A stretch of 64,000 bases of DNA, from NCBI GenBank assembly GCA_000733355.1, contig JNVV01000047.1:239127-303126 (forward strand), in the 5' to 3' direction. Positions within the stretch are counted from its first letter, which is position 1. Each line of letters begins with the position of its first letter. Of this stretch, positions 1-11,351 are shown piece by piece. The DNA is from Falciphora oryzae (taxonomy: Eukaryota; Ascomycota; Sordariomycetes; Magnaporthales; Magnaporthaceae). The translations under genes and the position numbers were made by a program. Below the pieces are notes generated by a model. That model was not told where the DNA came from, searched no databases, and was given only the letters and a program-made list of their open reading frames with translations.

Positions 1-898
1 ATAAAGGCACAAACCTGCTGTATCGAATGAGACGTTCCGAAGGGTTCTACCAACGTTAACGGTTTGGAAGCAGGCGCCCGTCGCCGCGTCCCAAAGCCCG
101 ATTGTCCCGTCGCGCGACGCCGACGCGAGCCGCCGGCTGTTATGCGAAAAGGCCACTGAATAGACCCAATCGCTATGCCCTTCGAGCGTTGCGATGCATG
201 TGCCAGTCGCTGCGTCCCAGAGCTTGACGGTTTTGTCGCCCGACGCCGACGCAAGCTGCTGGCCGTCGTGCGAAAAGACCACTGAGTAAACCCAATCGCT
301 GTGCCCTTCGAGTGTTGCGACGCATGTGCCAGTCGCTGCGTCCCAAAGCTTGACGGTTTGGTCGTTTGACGCCGACGCAAGCTGCTGGCCGTCGTGCGAA
401 AAGGCCATTGAGTTAACCCAATCGCTGTGCCCTTCGAACGTTACGACGCATGTACCGGTCGCCGCATCCCAGAGCTTAACGGTGCCGCCCGACGCTGATA
501 CGAGCTGCCGGCCGTCGCGCGAGAAAGCCACCGATTTGACCCAATCGCTATGCCCCCCAAACGTCGCGGCGCATGTGCTGGTCGCCGCGTCCCAAAGCTT
601 GACGGTTTTATCGTCCGACGCCGACGCGAGCTGCCGGTCATTATACGAAAAGGCTACTGATCTAACCCAATTGCTATGCCCCCCGAACGTTGCGGCGCAT
701 ACGCCGGTCGCTGCGTCCCAAAGCTTAACGGTTTGGTCGCTCGACGCCGATGCGAGCTGCCGGCCGTCATGCGAAAAGGCCACTAAGTTAACCGAATTGC
801 TGTGCCCTTCGAACGTCGCGATGCATGCGCCGGTCGCTGCGTCCCAAAGCTTGACTGTTGTGTCATGCGACGCGGATGCGAGCTGCCGGCCGTCGTAC
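1..898 (-). pseudogene. C-terminal WD40 array of a fungal STAND/NWD-type protein, truncated
   Basis: Read on the minus strand, one frame is open from 898 to the window edge with no stop. It encodes seven WD40 units of about 42 residues, each of the form TLEGHSDWVYSVxFSHDGQQLASASGDKTVKLWDAATGTC. After the last unit comes a VGRTLRNVSFDTAGLCLY segment, which in NWD/HET-E-like proteins follows the propeller. Repeat units are very alike at the DNA level, as in fast-evolving incompatibility NLRs. The N-terminal side (signalling domain, NACHT, earlier repeats) is absent: homology stops at 898, where the LTR of a gypsy element begins, and a TGA follows at 901-903. The start is therefore lost and the gene is very probably dead, although the 3' part beyond the window cannot be seen. 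WD40 arrays of this type bind ligand and gate oligomerisation of the NTPase; this role is from family knowledge. Confidence 0.85.
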
Positions 899-1100
899 TG
901 TCAAAGCAGTCGAGGGCAGAGATATTGGAGTAACAGAAAGATGATATTCGGAGTAGGTTAGAGGCCGGAGGCCTGGCCCTGCAGAGATTTGGGATATCTC
1001 TATGCGGGATCCACCTTATGGAGCCTCCACCCTTATCTAACGATAAAGGTCTCTGGTCCCAACTCCTCTATCTACAGTTAAAACCCTACTAGCCGTAACA
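899..1100 (-). repeat. 3' LTR of gypsy element 1
   Basis: A 202-bp LTR; on the minus strand it starts TGTTACGGCTAG and ends CTTTGACA. The same sequence recurs at 1558-1759, 11868-12069 and, in the opposite orientation, 63370-63571. It directly follows the chromodomain-coding region and abuts the truncated WD40 gene. Confidence 0.9.
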
Positions 1101-1187
1101 AATGCCGGCCCTTTAAAAAGACGGCATCGTCCTCGATGCTAAATACAAACAGCGCAATGTTCTCCTTCTCTCTCGCCCTTGTGGCGT

Positions 1188-1418
1188 CTAGTTCTTACGC
1201 GGGCGTCCACGGCCGCGCTTGACCGGAGTAGGTCCCTGGGCCTCAGGGACGTCGTTGGCTGCCGGGAAAGGGCCGTTAGCCGGAGCATTAACCTTGCCCT
1301 TAAGTGCGGTTAGGGTTGCCTGCGACTTCTCGTAGGCCTCGACTACTTTGGGTGCGTGCTTAAGGTTGGCTTTAAGCTCCCAGGTGCCTTTGTGGTTTCC
1401 GTATCCCTTCCAAATCAC
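1188..1418 (-). pseudogene. Chromodomain at the end of gypsy-1 integrase
   Basis: The minus-strand frame reads VIWKGYGNHKGTWELKANL followed by a helix KHAPKVVEAYEKSQ and a basic tail GRGRPRKN. WKGY...TWE is the chromodomain signature carried at the integrase C-terminus of chromoviruses, where it directs integration to particular chromatin. The first in-frame ATG here is internal: the domain should be the end of a longer pol protein, whose upstream part is interrupted by the solo LTR at 1558-1759. A decayed copy of the same domain lies at 63024-63300. Confidence 0.8.
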
Positions 1419-1557
1419 GTAATACTCGACGGCGCCACCCTTTTTAACCCTGTGGTTGGTAATGCGTTCAACCTCAAACGACTTATCGTCGGGGTTGCCA
1501 AGGTCGTCGGATTCGTTGTTAGCCGGGGTATAGTCGACGGGGCCAAATGGTGCCGGT

Positions 1558-1759
1558 TGTTAAAGCAGTCGAGGGCAGAGATATTGGAGTAGCAGGAAGA
1601 TGATATTCGGAGTAAGTTGGAGGCCGGAGGCCTGGCCCTGCAGAGATTTGGGATATCTCTGTGCGGGATCCACCTTGTGGAGCCTCCACCCTTATCTGAC
1701 GATAAGGGTCTCCGGTCCCAACTCCTCTATCTACAGTCAAGGTCCTACTGGCCGTAACA
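1558..1759 (-). mobile_element. Solo LTR inside gypsy element 1, with 5-bp target duplication
   Basis: A second copy of the 202-bp LTR, bounded on the left by CCGGT (1553-1557) and on the right by CCGGT (1760-1764). It lies within the integrase region of gypsy 1 in the same orientation. The perfect duplication shows an independent insertion of a relative that later collapsed to a solo LTR. Confidence 0.9.
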
Positions 1760-1764
1760 CCGGT

Positions 1765-3000
1765 GTTCGCTGGAAGGGGTCGTTTTTAGCGTGGTAGCGA
1801 AAAAGGTGCTAGATGGATATCACTAGGTAAATCCTGGTGCCGTTAGTAGGTAGCTCGAGCTCGTAAGCCAAGGGTGAGACCTTCTTTTTGATCGTATAGG
1901 GTCCCTAGCGAAAAGGGGTTGTTTTGTTGTTTACAATTCCTCCGCGAAGCTTGTAGGCGGCACCCATTTTCAGCCAGATTTGGTCTCCCTCGTTAAACTT
2001 TTCATAGCGGTGTTTGCCATCGTACAACCTTTTCATCTCGGAGGCAGCGAGGTCCATAACGTACTAAACCTTACGCCGGAAATGCTTACGCATGTACTGG
2101 AGGTCAGGTGTGTCCTTTGGGTCTAAGTTAGTAAAGCGAGTAATAGGTCCAGGGAGCTTGAATTCGAAAAGAAACTCGTGCGGTAAGCAATCCGTAGCCG
2201 ACGTGGCCCTTACACGGTTAGTTGCTTTGGGCAAGCTCTGCGCTGGGCTCCGGGAAGGGGTTGGCTCCCTCGGCGAGATTGTGTGTCCGGCTGCGGCAGC
2301 GTTTTGCCTGTTGTTAACACCCAGGCCAACCCACCCCGGAACTCCGAGACAGGTGGCTCTTCGACGAGATGTGCGTCCGGAGACACACAATCTCGCCGAG
2401 GGAGCCAAACTGGAGTGCAAGGAAAATGTCGACCTAAACGGAGTACTCCTAAGCATGGAAGCGGATGGCTAATTCTACCAGTTGGTTTTTCCTTTCGGAT
2501 TAGCTATTTATTTGGGGATGGTAGGCCGTGGTTATAGCAAGCTTGGTCCTAAAGCCTTTCCAAAGGGTTTGCCAAAAGGTCCCAGTGAATTTAGCATCCC
2601 TATCGGAAATGATAGCGCGGGGACAAAGCCAATCAGCTATAAGGAAATGCCGTAGTAGCAGCGAGGCCTAATGCTTTGCACCATAGGTATCGTACCCGGG
2701 GATTAAAATAATCCGCTTGAAGGTTTTGTCGGTAACGGTAAGGAGGGCGTTAAAGGAGTCGTGGGTGCTGAGCTGCTAAGGGGTATTCGCCGACGGTACA
2801 ATTGGGAGTGCAGTAACAAAGTCCATAGTCAATACGCTTATAAGTTCAGTTAGGGCCTGGATAAGCTGGAACGTACCGATAGGCTTTTGGTTATCGGTTT
2901 GGTTCATGCCGTAGGTATGACAGTTTTTAATATACTGGTCGATCTGGCGCCTTTTGGACCGGAAATGCACACCGGCGAAGGCATTTGTTATGCGTTAGCG
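1765..3000 (-). pseudogene. Integrase remnant of gypsy element 1
   Basis: The clearest part is 2776-2970 (minus), reading KRRQIDQYIKNCHTYGMNQT and then TMDFVTALP, which match the end of the zinc-binding domain and the start of the catalytic core (DFVxxLP, first catalytic Asp) of gypsy integrases. The rest of the core is in broken frames down to the nested LTR. No continuous reading frame remains. Confidence 0.65.
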
Positions 3001-3342
3001 GCCGAAGTGGTGCTTATAATCATGGGCCTCTTTTAAAAAGGTTTTTACTATAGGGAACGGAATTACAAATCGCTCGATTCCGTCATTGTCTTTGTTATAA
3101 AGCAGACTATCGATAACGCGGAAGGGGTGCCCGGCTTTGGAAGCATTTAGCACGTCCTCGTGCTTAAAAGGTGCTTTGCCGGGGCGGGGCGTGGCAAGCT
3201 CCGTAATCAGCTTGTAGAATACCGGGTCCTCCTTATAATGCTTAATGAATTAGATGCGCATGCTATCTTTTATAACAGCCTCGGCTACTTGCAGGACGTG
3301 CTCGACGTCGTCCTCGTCGTGCCGGTCGTCGGGGCCCTTTTC

Positions 3343-5052
3343 CTAAAGCGAATCTAAAACGGGCTCGTTAGGCCTGGCACGTGTTTTAGCATCCCCTGTA
3401 GTGGTTAGGAGGCGAGATAATGCGTTAGGAACAAGGTTAAGGCGTCCTAGCACGTGGTAAACGTCTAAAGAGTAGGCGTTAAAGTAAATGGACGCATTAA
3501 TCAGGTGTCGGTTGGCGCGGTCCGTTAAAACGGTGTTAAGACAGGTCCTGTTAACAATGCTAAAGGTTGCGTCGTAGTTTGTGAAAATAACGATCTTGGG
3601 CTGGTTGTTGGAGTGAAGCAAGGTACGGAGCCTTTTGCACGACTATATAAGGCAGGCTACCTCTAACTCGGACGGGCCATAGTTCAGCTTAGGGGCTGTA
3701 AGATAGCAACTAAGGAACATGATAGGCTGGATAACGGTGGCCGGGATTACGGTTTTTGGCTTCCAAACGTAGTCGGGTTGGGTTTGGAAGACTATGACTC
3801 CAAAGCCTCGCTCGAAAGATCCGTCGATTTGAAAGTAAAAGGTCCGGTCCGGGTCATAATGGTGCAGCCTCATATGCTTGCAGATGTGGTTTTGCAGGGC
3901 CTTAAAGGACTTGAGCTCATCGGCAATCGGGGTGAACTTAGTGCTCCTCGCGTAATGCTAACGTTAACCTCCCTCTGTTTTTCCCTGCTTGCGGCCCTTA
4001 GCTAATAAAAGGACCTTGCGCTTTTAGAAGGGTTCGGCGATTTTAGCGTAATAGGGAATCATTAACCGGAGGAAGCCAGTACTGCCGAGGTAAATTTCCA
4101 ATAACTTAAGGGTATTGGGGAAAGCGAGGTCGCGGAAGCCTTGTACGCGAAATTCGGTAGTTGAAAGTCCGAAGGCGTTAACGTAGAATCCAAGGAGCTC
4201 GACGTTCGGGTAGCCAACGAAGCTTTTCTTAAGGGAAATCGCGATGCCTTTGCCCTAAAAAAGTCCAAAAATCTCCTTTAAGTGCTTTTGGTAGTTTTGG
4301 AAATTGTTTAAGAAAATAATGATGTCGTCGACGAAATAACGGCAGAAGTGCTTATAGGGACGAAGCAGGTTATTTATAAAGCGTTAAACGTAGGCAGGTG
4401 AGTTCCGGTAACCTATAAAAGCGATACGCGAGCGTTTGAGACCTTTATGGCTTGAAATCGTAAGCCGGTCCCGGTGCTTAGGGTATATAAGGAACTGGAA
4501 AAAGAAAGCGGTAGCATCGACAACGGTGGCGTACTTCTTACCCCTCAATGCGTTAATAACGTCCTATTAAAAAGGAAAGGGGTACGCGTCCGGGACTAAA
4601 ACCTTATTAAGTTGGCGAAAGTCGACGATAACACGACTTTTGGGTTGACCGTGGACCATACGCCATACAATAAAGCAAAGGAACGCGAAAGGTGTAGCGT
4701 GGTTGACTGGCTCCAAGCGATCCTGTTCGTTGAGCTTGTCGTGCGTTTTGTCGATAACGTCCTTATCTTTGCGAGCGACAGGATAGGGCCGGTTGAGTAG
4801 CTTGGCGCCCTGGTTCTGCTATCCCTTAACGAAAGGGATTTTTATCTGCTCGTTTTCGGGGATATCGATCGGTCCCCTGTCGCGCCAGATGTTTGCGCGC
4901 TCACAGATGTTTTTAAGGATCCGGGCTTTTGTTGGGTTTCCGTAGTATACGTGGACCTTGTTTTTAGTTAAAATGTAGGGTGCCTTTTCGGGGGCGCGGA
5001 TATTGCTTCTCTTTTCCGGGATACGGGGAAAAGACTCCGGGAGGTTAAGCAT
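3343..5052 (-). pseudogene. Reverse transcriptase-RNase H remnant of gypsy element 1
   Basis: From 5' to 3' on the minus strand: a pre-RT segment (5052-4819, with the SKIPFVKG-like lead-in to the RT fingers), the RT active site FVDDIIIFLN (codons at 4321-4335 and beyond), an RNase H start containing FQIDGSFERGFGVIVFQ (3873-3643), and its end containing VYHVLGRLNLVPNALSRL (3621-3343). The order is that of Ty3/gypsy pol. Several stops and frame changes interrupt it, mostly TAA/TAG. Confidence 0.75.
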
Positions 5053-5563
5053 AGGGTCTCCCAGCGGGATATTAACGTCCGGTCCAAATCCAAGCTCTTT
5101 AGGAGGTTTTTTTTAGCACTATAGGCACCCCAACCTCTTTTTTTCCCAATGTTATGTTGTAAATTTAATTAAATAATAATTATATTAAACGGCACGCCCA
5201 CTCAACCTCCAAATCCTTTTGGTCTCGGCATTCACCCGCAGATAGTGCCTTTCCAATCGACCCTTCTAAGTTGCGAAAATTACGGTCTAACTGCACGTTC
5301 AACGTCACTGTCTTCTTTTTACTTTAGCCAAAGCCAGCGATACTGATCACCTCGGGGATAATTGGCTTAAAACCGGTATCCTAAAAAGTTTTGCCCGCAA
5401 CGGGCGCTTTAAAAAAAAAAAAGGTCGAAAAGGTTTCGAAACCGTACTCGGCGCTATATTTAACCTAATAGCCTATAGCGGCGGCGGCCAATGCTGTCAC
5501 ACCGGTAATAGCCTTAAAGGCTGTTTTAAAGTTAAAAACTTAGTAAACTTGGTCCGTATGCTT

Positions 5564-7200
5564 TTAAATGGTAGCCATACGTATATTTTTAATAAATCGC
5601 ATAAGTTGACTTATGGCGTTATGCACCAAACACACGGGCTTAGTGTTACAATCAACCACGGCATTGAAAGCAGCAGGATGGTCTCCTTCTATAAAAAACG
5701 TGCGCCCCTTAAGGAACGGGAAGTACTTCACCGGGACTGCGATAGTTTGCTGCGCCGGGATTACGACGGCGTTGGCAGTCTTAACGGCTCGAACGATTAT
5801 GGTACCTCCCTTAACTGTAGCGATCGGAACGTGGAAGTAGTCCAAAGGGAAGTTAATCAAATCGGCCGCAAAATTAATCGAAACCTTCCGAAGCTTAAAA
5901 AAGGCAACGCTAAAAATTATACCTGCAGCTAAATGCTCAACGATCTAAGCGTAAGCTAACTGTTTAAATACGGCGGGGGAGCCGTTAAGGTAATAGCCAG
6001 GCATATAGAAAGTAACGCGTGCGAACTTGGTAGTACGCTTAAAGCGCTCGGAATTCCATCCAAAAAGGATAAGCTAAGCGTCAAGATCGTTTACGTCGTA
6101 AACTTTATGCTCGTAGTAGCGGAAAAAGTCGGCAGCTACCAGGTTTCGGCCAAAACCGGAATCAGTACAAATTTAAATCTTTTAGCTATTAAAAAACGGG
6201 CGGATCGTTATTTTAGCGTAAAAGTAACCGCCTAATGCAACTATATCTGGGTCGACTTTAATAGCCTCCTCGATAACGTCTATCTCTGTAAACTATTAAA
6301 AAGTAAAAGGCTCTTTATTAATCTAATAAACGGGCTCGCTAAAGCAAACGGTGAAATAAGCAAAAAGCAGATTGCGAAAAAAGGTAACGACGCCATAACG
6401 TTTGCAAATGTGCGACTCCGCACGCTCCTTAACAGCGTAAAACTCGTCCGCGTTAACGGAATTTGTAATGCTCGAAGCGCTATCATCGTTATTGTAGTTA
6501 GCCGGCGAATTTTCGGCGCTAGCGTCACCGTTTTTAACGTTATAGATTTGGTCGCGTTGTTTATAATTTAAACGTTTATAATCGCGATCCTTATCGTAAC
6601 GGTTACGGCTGCCATTCCTTTTGTAATCGTCTCGCTTATAATCGCGAAATTTATAATCGCGATCCTTATCGCGATAATAATCCTTACGGTTAAAGTTACA
6701 GCGAAAGTCGTAATAGCGGTAATTTCAATTATAATTCCAACGCTTATTATAAGATTTATCGTAATAGCAACTGCTAAATTTGCTAAAGCTGTAGTTGTCG
6801 CGCTTGCCATTGTAGTTATCGTTATAGCCCTTGCTACGGAAGTCGTATCTTTTAGCTACAGCATTAGGATAATGCTTCCGGGCCACGGTAACCAGCACCA
6901 AATTGTTTTCCTTAATGTAACGGAAGTACTTAGCGCGAATTTCAATCGATTTGGGAGCCCTCAGCCGCGTTTGGATACTCAAATCAAAGCGGTTCCAAAT
7001 CTGGATTATGGTACCGTACCAATTGCCGTTTTAAATAATACTCATGCTTTTAGCAAAACGGAGCATTTTAAAAACGAACTGGTACAAAGCGGATTCGTTT
7101 GCGGTAAGGTTTCAGAAGGTAAAAATCGCTTTAATAAAAAGCTTAGTAGCTTTGCTAGCGTTTGGAACGAACTATCGCTTAAAGGCTGTAAAAATTACCG
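5564..7200 (-). pseudogene. Gag-protease remnant of gypsy element 1
   Basis: The stretch between RT and the nested MITE has only broken frames. A segment at 5860-5564 sits where the aspartyl protease should be. One at 6982-6725 (RAPKSIEIRAKYFRYIKEN, then an Asn/Tyr-rich tail) looks like the end of gag. I see no intact zinc knuckle. AT content is much higher than in the genes. The assignment rests mainly on position within the element. Confidence 0.45.
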
Positions 7201-7790
7201 TTAAATTTTAAACTTTTAAAGTAGCGCGTTCTTTACGATCAAGCTGGCTGCTTTACCAAATAGCTGCTAAACCGCTAAAAAGGGGTTGGAAAAAATTAAA
7301 CAGCTAATAATTAACGTTTTAAACCGTATTTGGGTTTTCGCGGAAGGTTTTAATCCGCTCGGTAAAAAAGTAAACGTTTGTAAAAATTATCAACTTGGAA
7401 TTAAACAAAATGCTTTGGTTATTGGGGTCTTTTTAGTAAGGATCGAAAACCCCGATCATTTTTCGCTTAAAAAAAAGCGATTTCCGTTAACGTGGTTCAC
7501 CACCGAGTGCCACATACCACCGAGTGCCACACTTGAAAATCCCATATTAAACGGCGTTTTTTTCGATTAAATAACTCGTTCAATTTGCGGCCAAATTCCA
7601 CTAAAATTTAAACAGTTACATTTAATTTTATAATAATTTGAATTTGAATTTTCCGCATTTTTATTATTACTCCTTTTGGGTTAGTTTGCAACACTGTGTA
7701 ATACACTGTATGAAATACGCAGACTAGCCTAAAGGAGTAATAGTAAAAATGCGGAAAATTTAGATTATAATTATTATAAAGTTAAATATA

Positions 7791-9652
7791 ACGTGGTTCA
7801 CCAGCGAGTCGGTCAAACCACCGAGTCGATCAATTCTGGTCGCGACGCGACGCGTCAACTTTCCACCCAAACATCTCAACACCTACGCAATGGATTCGCA
7901 ATCCAAAAAATGCAGAGTGCTCCTTGCCTTACTGGCAATTGAAAACGATTCGAAAATTAGCATGCGTGCCGCAGCGAAGCTTTATAATGTTCCTTATTCT
8001 ACGCTTAACGACCGACGCCGCGGCCGGATTGTTCGATGCGACAGCATACCCAAATCCCGGAAATTGACGGAATCCGAAAAGGAGGCGCTTGTCAAATATA
8101 TACTCGAGCTGGATTCTCGCGCATTCCCTCCCCGGCCTTTTGGTGTTGAAAATATGGCCAACCGACTGCTTGCCGAACGCGACGCGGGCACCGTTGGGAC
8201 CAACTGGGTCGCGAGGTTCGTTAAACGCCGCCCGGAGCTCGGCACGCGCTGGATTCGAAAGTACGACTACCAAAGGGCTAAGTGCGAAAATCCCAAGCTC
8301 GTTTCTGCGTGGTTCAACCTTGTGCGGAACACTGTGGCCAAATATGGCATCCAGGATGACGACATTTACAACTTCGACGAAACCGGCTTTTTTATAGGCA
8401 TAATCGCGGCCGTTATAGTCATTACAACATCGAAAGGCCGTAGCAAAGCAAAGCTGGTCCAACCTGGCAATCGGGAATGGGCCACAATTATCCAAAGGGT
8501 TAACTGTTGCGGTTAGGCGATCCTCCCTTTTATTATCGTTAAAAGGCAATACCACCTAGCTAATTGGTACTCCGAAACCGACCTTCCACGCAATTGGGTT
8601 ATCGCAACGAGCGCCAATAGGTGGACTACGAACGAGCTCGGCCTGGAATGGATCCGGCATTTCGACAAACACACTGCAGCTCGTTTTACGAGGTCCTATT
8701 GTTTGTTAGTGCTAAACGGATACGAAAGCCACCACTCGACGGATTTCGAGCTCTACTGCTAGGAATATAACATCATTACGCTTTGCATGCCTCCGCATTC
8801 GTTTCACTTCCTTTAACCGCTTAACGTTAGGTGCTTTAGCCTAATGAAAAAAGCGTACGGTCGACAAATCGAAAACCTAATAAGGTCGCACGTTAACCAC
8901 GTAACCAAAGTCGAGTTCCTTTCGGCGTTTAAAGCGGCATTTTTTAACTTTATAACCAAAAAAAACAACCAAAAAGGCTTTCGAAAGGCTGGCCTTACTC
9001 CTTTTAACCCGGATTCGGTTTTGGAAAAGCTGGATGTGAGGCTACGGACTCCAACCCCCCCAAGGACGCCTTTAAACGACCCCGAACCTTAGACTTCCAA
9101 AACGCCCCGGACAGCCAAAGAAGCAACTTCGCAGTCCGAACATATTAAAACTCGGATTTCCAATCACCAAAGCAGCTTTCCAACATTTATGCTAGCGGCT
9201 ATAAACCAATTTGCGAAAAGGGCAAAGGCAATCATGCATCGGGTTAACCTTTTGGAGGAAAAGTGCTCCAAATTACAAAAGGCGAACGAAGCACTAAGCA
9301 AACGCCGGAGGGCTAAAAAAACACGTGTCCGATTTGGAGGGTCACTTACTATCGACGAGGTACGAAATATTCTGGACCAGTAGGAGCTGGATAGATAGTT
9401 ACAGCAAAAAATGCGCGATTATGGGGTTTAGGAAAGGAGGGCGACAACGACTCGTCGGCGATGTGGCACGTGCGGCAAAACCGGACACAATGCGCGCACC
9501 TGTTAGGAAGAAGTAGAAATGTCTAATGTATACAGTTCTGAGTAGTTTGAATGGATTGCTGGCGTTATTAGGTTGGCATGCGAGTTAATTATCGAGTGGT
9601 CGGGTTTGAGTGATCGACTCGGTGGTTTAACCGACTCGCTGGTAAACCACGT
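7791..9652 (+). mobile_element. Fot1/pogo-type DNA transposon, copy 1
   Basis: A 1862-bp element with imperfect terminal inverted repeats of at least 40 bp (ACGTGGTTCACCAGCGAGTC at the left, its inverse at the right), flanked by TA at 7789-7790 and 9653-9654. It encodes one transposase in the plus direction. TA target choice, long inverted repeats and the CENP-B-like transposase place it in the Tc1/mariner superfamily, pogo/Fot1 group. Confidence 0.9.
7890..9092 (+). pseudogene. Fot1/pogo transposase, inactivated
   Basis: It starts at ATG 7890. The N-terminus (ISMRAAAKLYNVPYSTLNDRRRG) is a psq-type helix-turn-helix. It is followed by a CENP-B-type second DNA-binding domain (FPPRPFGVENMANRLLAERD, NWVARFVKRRPEL) and the DDE domain beginning YNFDETGFFIG (first catalytic Asp). 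The single frame runs on to 9090 but holds in-frame stops, for example TAG after NCCG (8514) and TAG after ELYC, as Gln codons changed by C-to-T would give. The second and third catalytic Asp appear as Asn (VLNGYESHHS and PLNVRCF). There is no frameshift. A C-terminal coiled segment continues in another frame at 9189-9383. Confidence 0.85.
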
Positions 9653-9783
9653 TAACTGTTTAAATTTTAGTAGAATTTAGCCGCAAATTAAACGAGTTAT
9701 TTAATCGAAAAAAACGCTGTTTAATATGGGATTTTCAAGTGTAGCACTCGGTGGTATGTGGCACTCGGTGGTGAACCACGTTA

Positions 9784-10422
9784 GGGCAAATAAAAACGTA
9801 GGTGTCAACTATCTGCTGCCTGTAATTACGGGTTGCACGGTCCTCTATATCCTCCCAAACGTCCCGGTCCCGATTCCGACCTCGGTCCCTCCTATTTCTT
9901 AGCAAAAGGACGTAAAGGTTGCTTTTACTTCAACCTAGGTCCTAAATAAAAGTATTAATAAAAATAAACTGGAAAGGACGAAGGTTTGCCAATAAGCGAA
10001 GCGGAAGCTCCTTTGGCTCTCGGTCGAAAGGGGCTCCTCCGTTATCGTCGTCGTTGGAAAAGGACGAAGGGTTCGACGGGTTTCCGTTGCCGCCCGCAAC
10101 AGTATATATCACATAAGCCTGTTTAACTAAAAGCAACTAAAGCTTAGGACGGGATACTCCCGCATTAGGCCGTCCGCGGTATGCCTCAAGCTCAGCGTCC
10201 AAATAACCGTTACCGTAAAAAAAGGTGGCGCGCGCGCTAAAAAAGGGGTTTTAATCGTCGCGCAACGACTATGCCGGTACGTTATAAGCTCGAATCTGCT
10301 CACGTCAAATTTCGCCCAAACGGCGTCGTACTTTACTAAGGTTTAGCGATATAGCACAACGGTTATAGCTAAATCGCGAAGCGCTAAAGCTGTAATATTG
10401 CTCGTATCGAAAGCGGCGAAAG
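9784..10422 (-). pseudogene. Gag-region remnant of gypsy element 1, upstream part
   Basis: The sequence resumes gypsy 1 after the MITE/Fot1 insertion. One minus-strand piece (10136-9942) reads NPSSFSNDDDNGGAPFDREP and LPLRLLANLRPFQ, low complexity as in gag linkers. No domain is recognised. Confidence 0.35.
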
Positions 10423-10707
10423 TGTAACAAGGGGTCAAAGACGGCTTGGAGAAGGATCTCTATATTGCAGATAATCTTTCTATGGGCTCAAGAGATGCTT
10501 GAGGAAAAAGGAATCTTTCATGGAGGACATAGGAGATGGCAGGGTTTATATAAACCACCCTATGATCCGTGCGAAGTATTAAGTATATGATTCACACTGC
10601 CATTCCGGCCTTCGGCCTTTGGGCCTCAAGGCCGTTGGGCACCTATACCGGTTCCCGGACCTTCTGTGGGGCCGATTAGGTGAGTCCACAGGTTCTTCTG
10701 TGTGACA
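10423..10707 (-). mobile_element. Solo LTR of the gypsy-2 family, with target duplication
   Basis: A 285-bp LTR (TGTAACAAGGGG at the left edge, TGTGTGACA at the right edge) flanked by GAAAG at 10418-10422 and 10708-10712. It contains a TATA box (TTTATATAAACC). Related copies: 15075-15369 and 23366-23650. It is inserted in the gag/leader part of gypsy 1. Confidence 0.9.
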
Positions 10708-11170
10708 GAAAGCGCTTTCGGCTATTTTCGATGCTTCCCAGCTTAGTTATTATCTGTCTCATAATATTGCTCTAGTCTTTTTAGGTTTTATCGATATGCT
10801 TTAGGAAAGATAAAGTACGTTCTACGGCAATATCCTGCCTATTTATTCGCTTTCCAAAAAGTCGGATCTTTTCGCCATTAAAGCCAGGACGAAGGCCGTT
10901 TTAGGCGGAGGACGAAGCCATAAAGTCGCCTGTGGCCGTCTGGGAGGTAGTTTCGCGTTCCCCACAGGGCGGGTGGTAAACGACCGATGCTGGTCTGCCA
11001 AAGCGAATATTTTAAATAAAGTCGTACTCGAAATTGTAGCTATCGTTAGGCGGAAGGTTGAAGGTTATCGCGGTAGCAGTAGGTTTGGTAGGTGGCTTAA
11101 TGCCCGGATATGGTTGCATTGCTTCAAACCGATTGTTAGTTCGCTTGGCCCTTTCGAAATACACACTATC

Positions 11171-11346
11171 TGTCACGGCACCCGGGGGTCACGTGCCCTG
11201 GCCCTGCCAGGCCCGCACGGGCCTCCAGGCACTGCTAGATAGAGATTTCCTCCCAGGCAGGGCCTCCGGCCCCAACTCTTCTGAATACAACCTCTTTCCG
11301 CCATACAGATTATCAGCCCATTTGTGACCTCTCAAGTGCTCTGATA
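11171..11346. mobile_element. Short LTR-like insertion (176 bp) with target duplication
   Basis: It starts TGTCACGGCACCC, ends TGATA, and is flanked by CTATC (11166-11170 and 11347-11351). It resembles the 162-bp element at 29615-29776 and, more distantly, the 202-bp gypsy-1 LTR. No coding capacity. Confidence 0.7.
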
Positions 11347-11351
11347 CTATC

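Larger units (their letters stand above)
7490..9781. mobile_element. Foldback MITE 1, split by a Fot1/pogo element
   Basis: The left half 7490-7790 and right half 9655-9781 together form a roughly 428-bp near-perfect palindrome. It starts ACGTGGTTCACCACCGAGTG, ends with the inverse, and has a short unpaired centre near 7700. It is flanked by TA (7488-7489 and 9782-9783). It has no coding capacity. It shares structure, length and terminal bases with the MITE at 13599-14030. The Fot1-like transposon 7791-9652 sits inside its right arm at a duplicated TA. It lies within the gag region of gypsy 1. Confidence 0.85.

Noticed and set aside
1..898. Regular ~126-bp repeats as a CRISPR-like array
   Set aside because: The period equals 42 codons of WD40 units with no unique spacers, and the genome is fungal.
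326..961. 211-codon plus-strand frame with repeated VAASQSLTV-like blocks
   Set aside because: It is the antisense reading of the WD40 array; the minus strand gives clear WD40 motifs.
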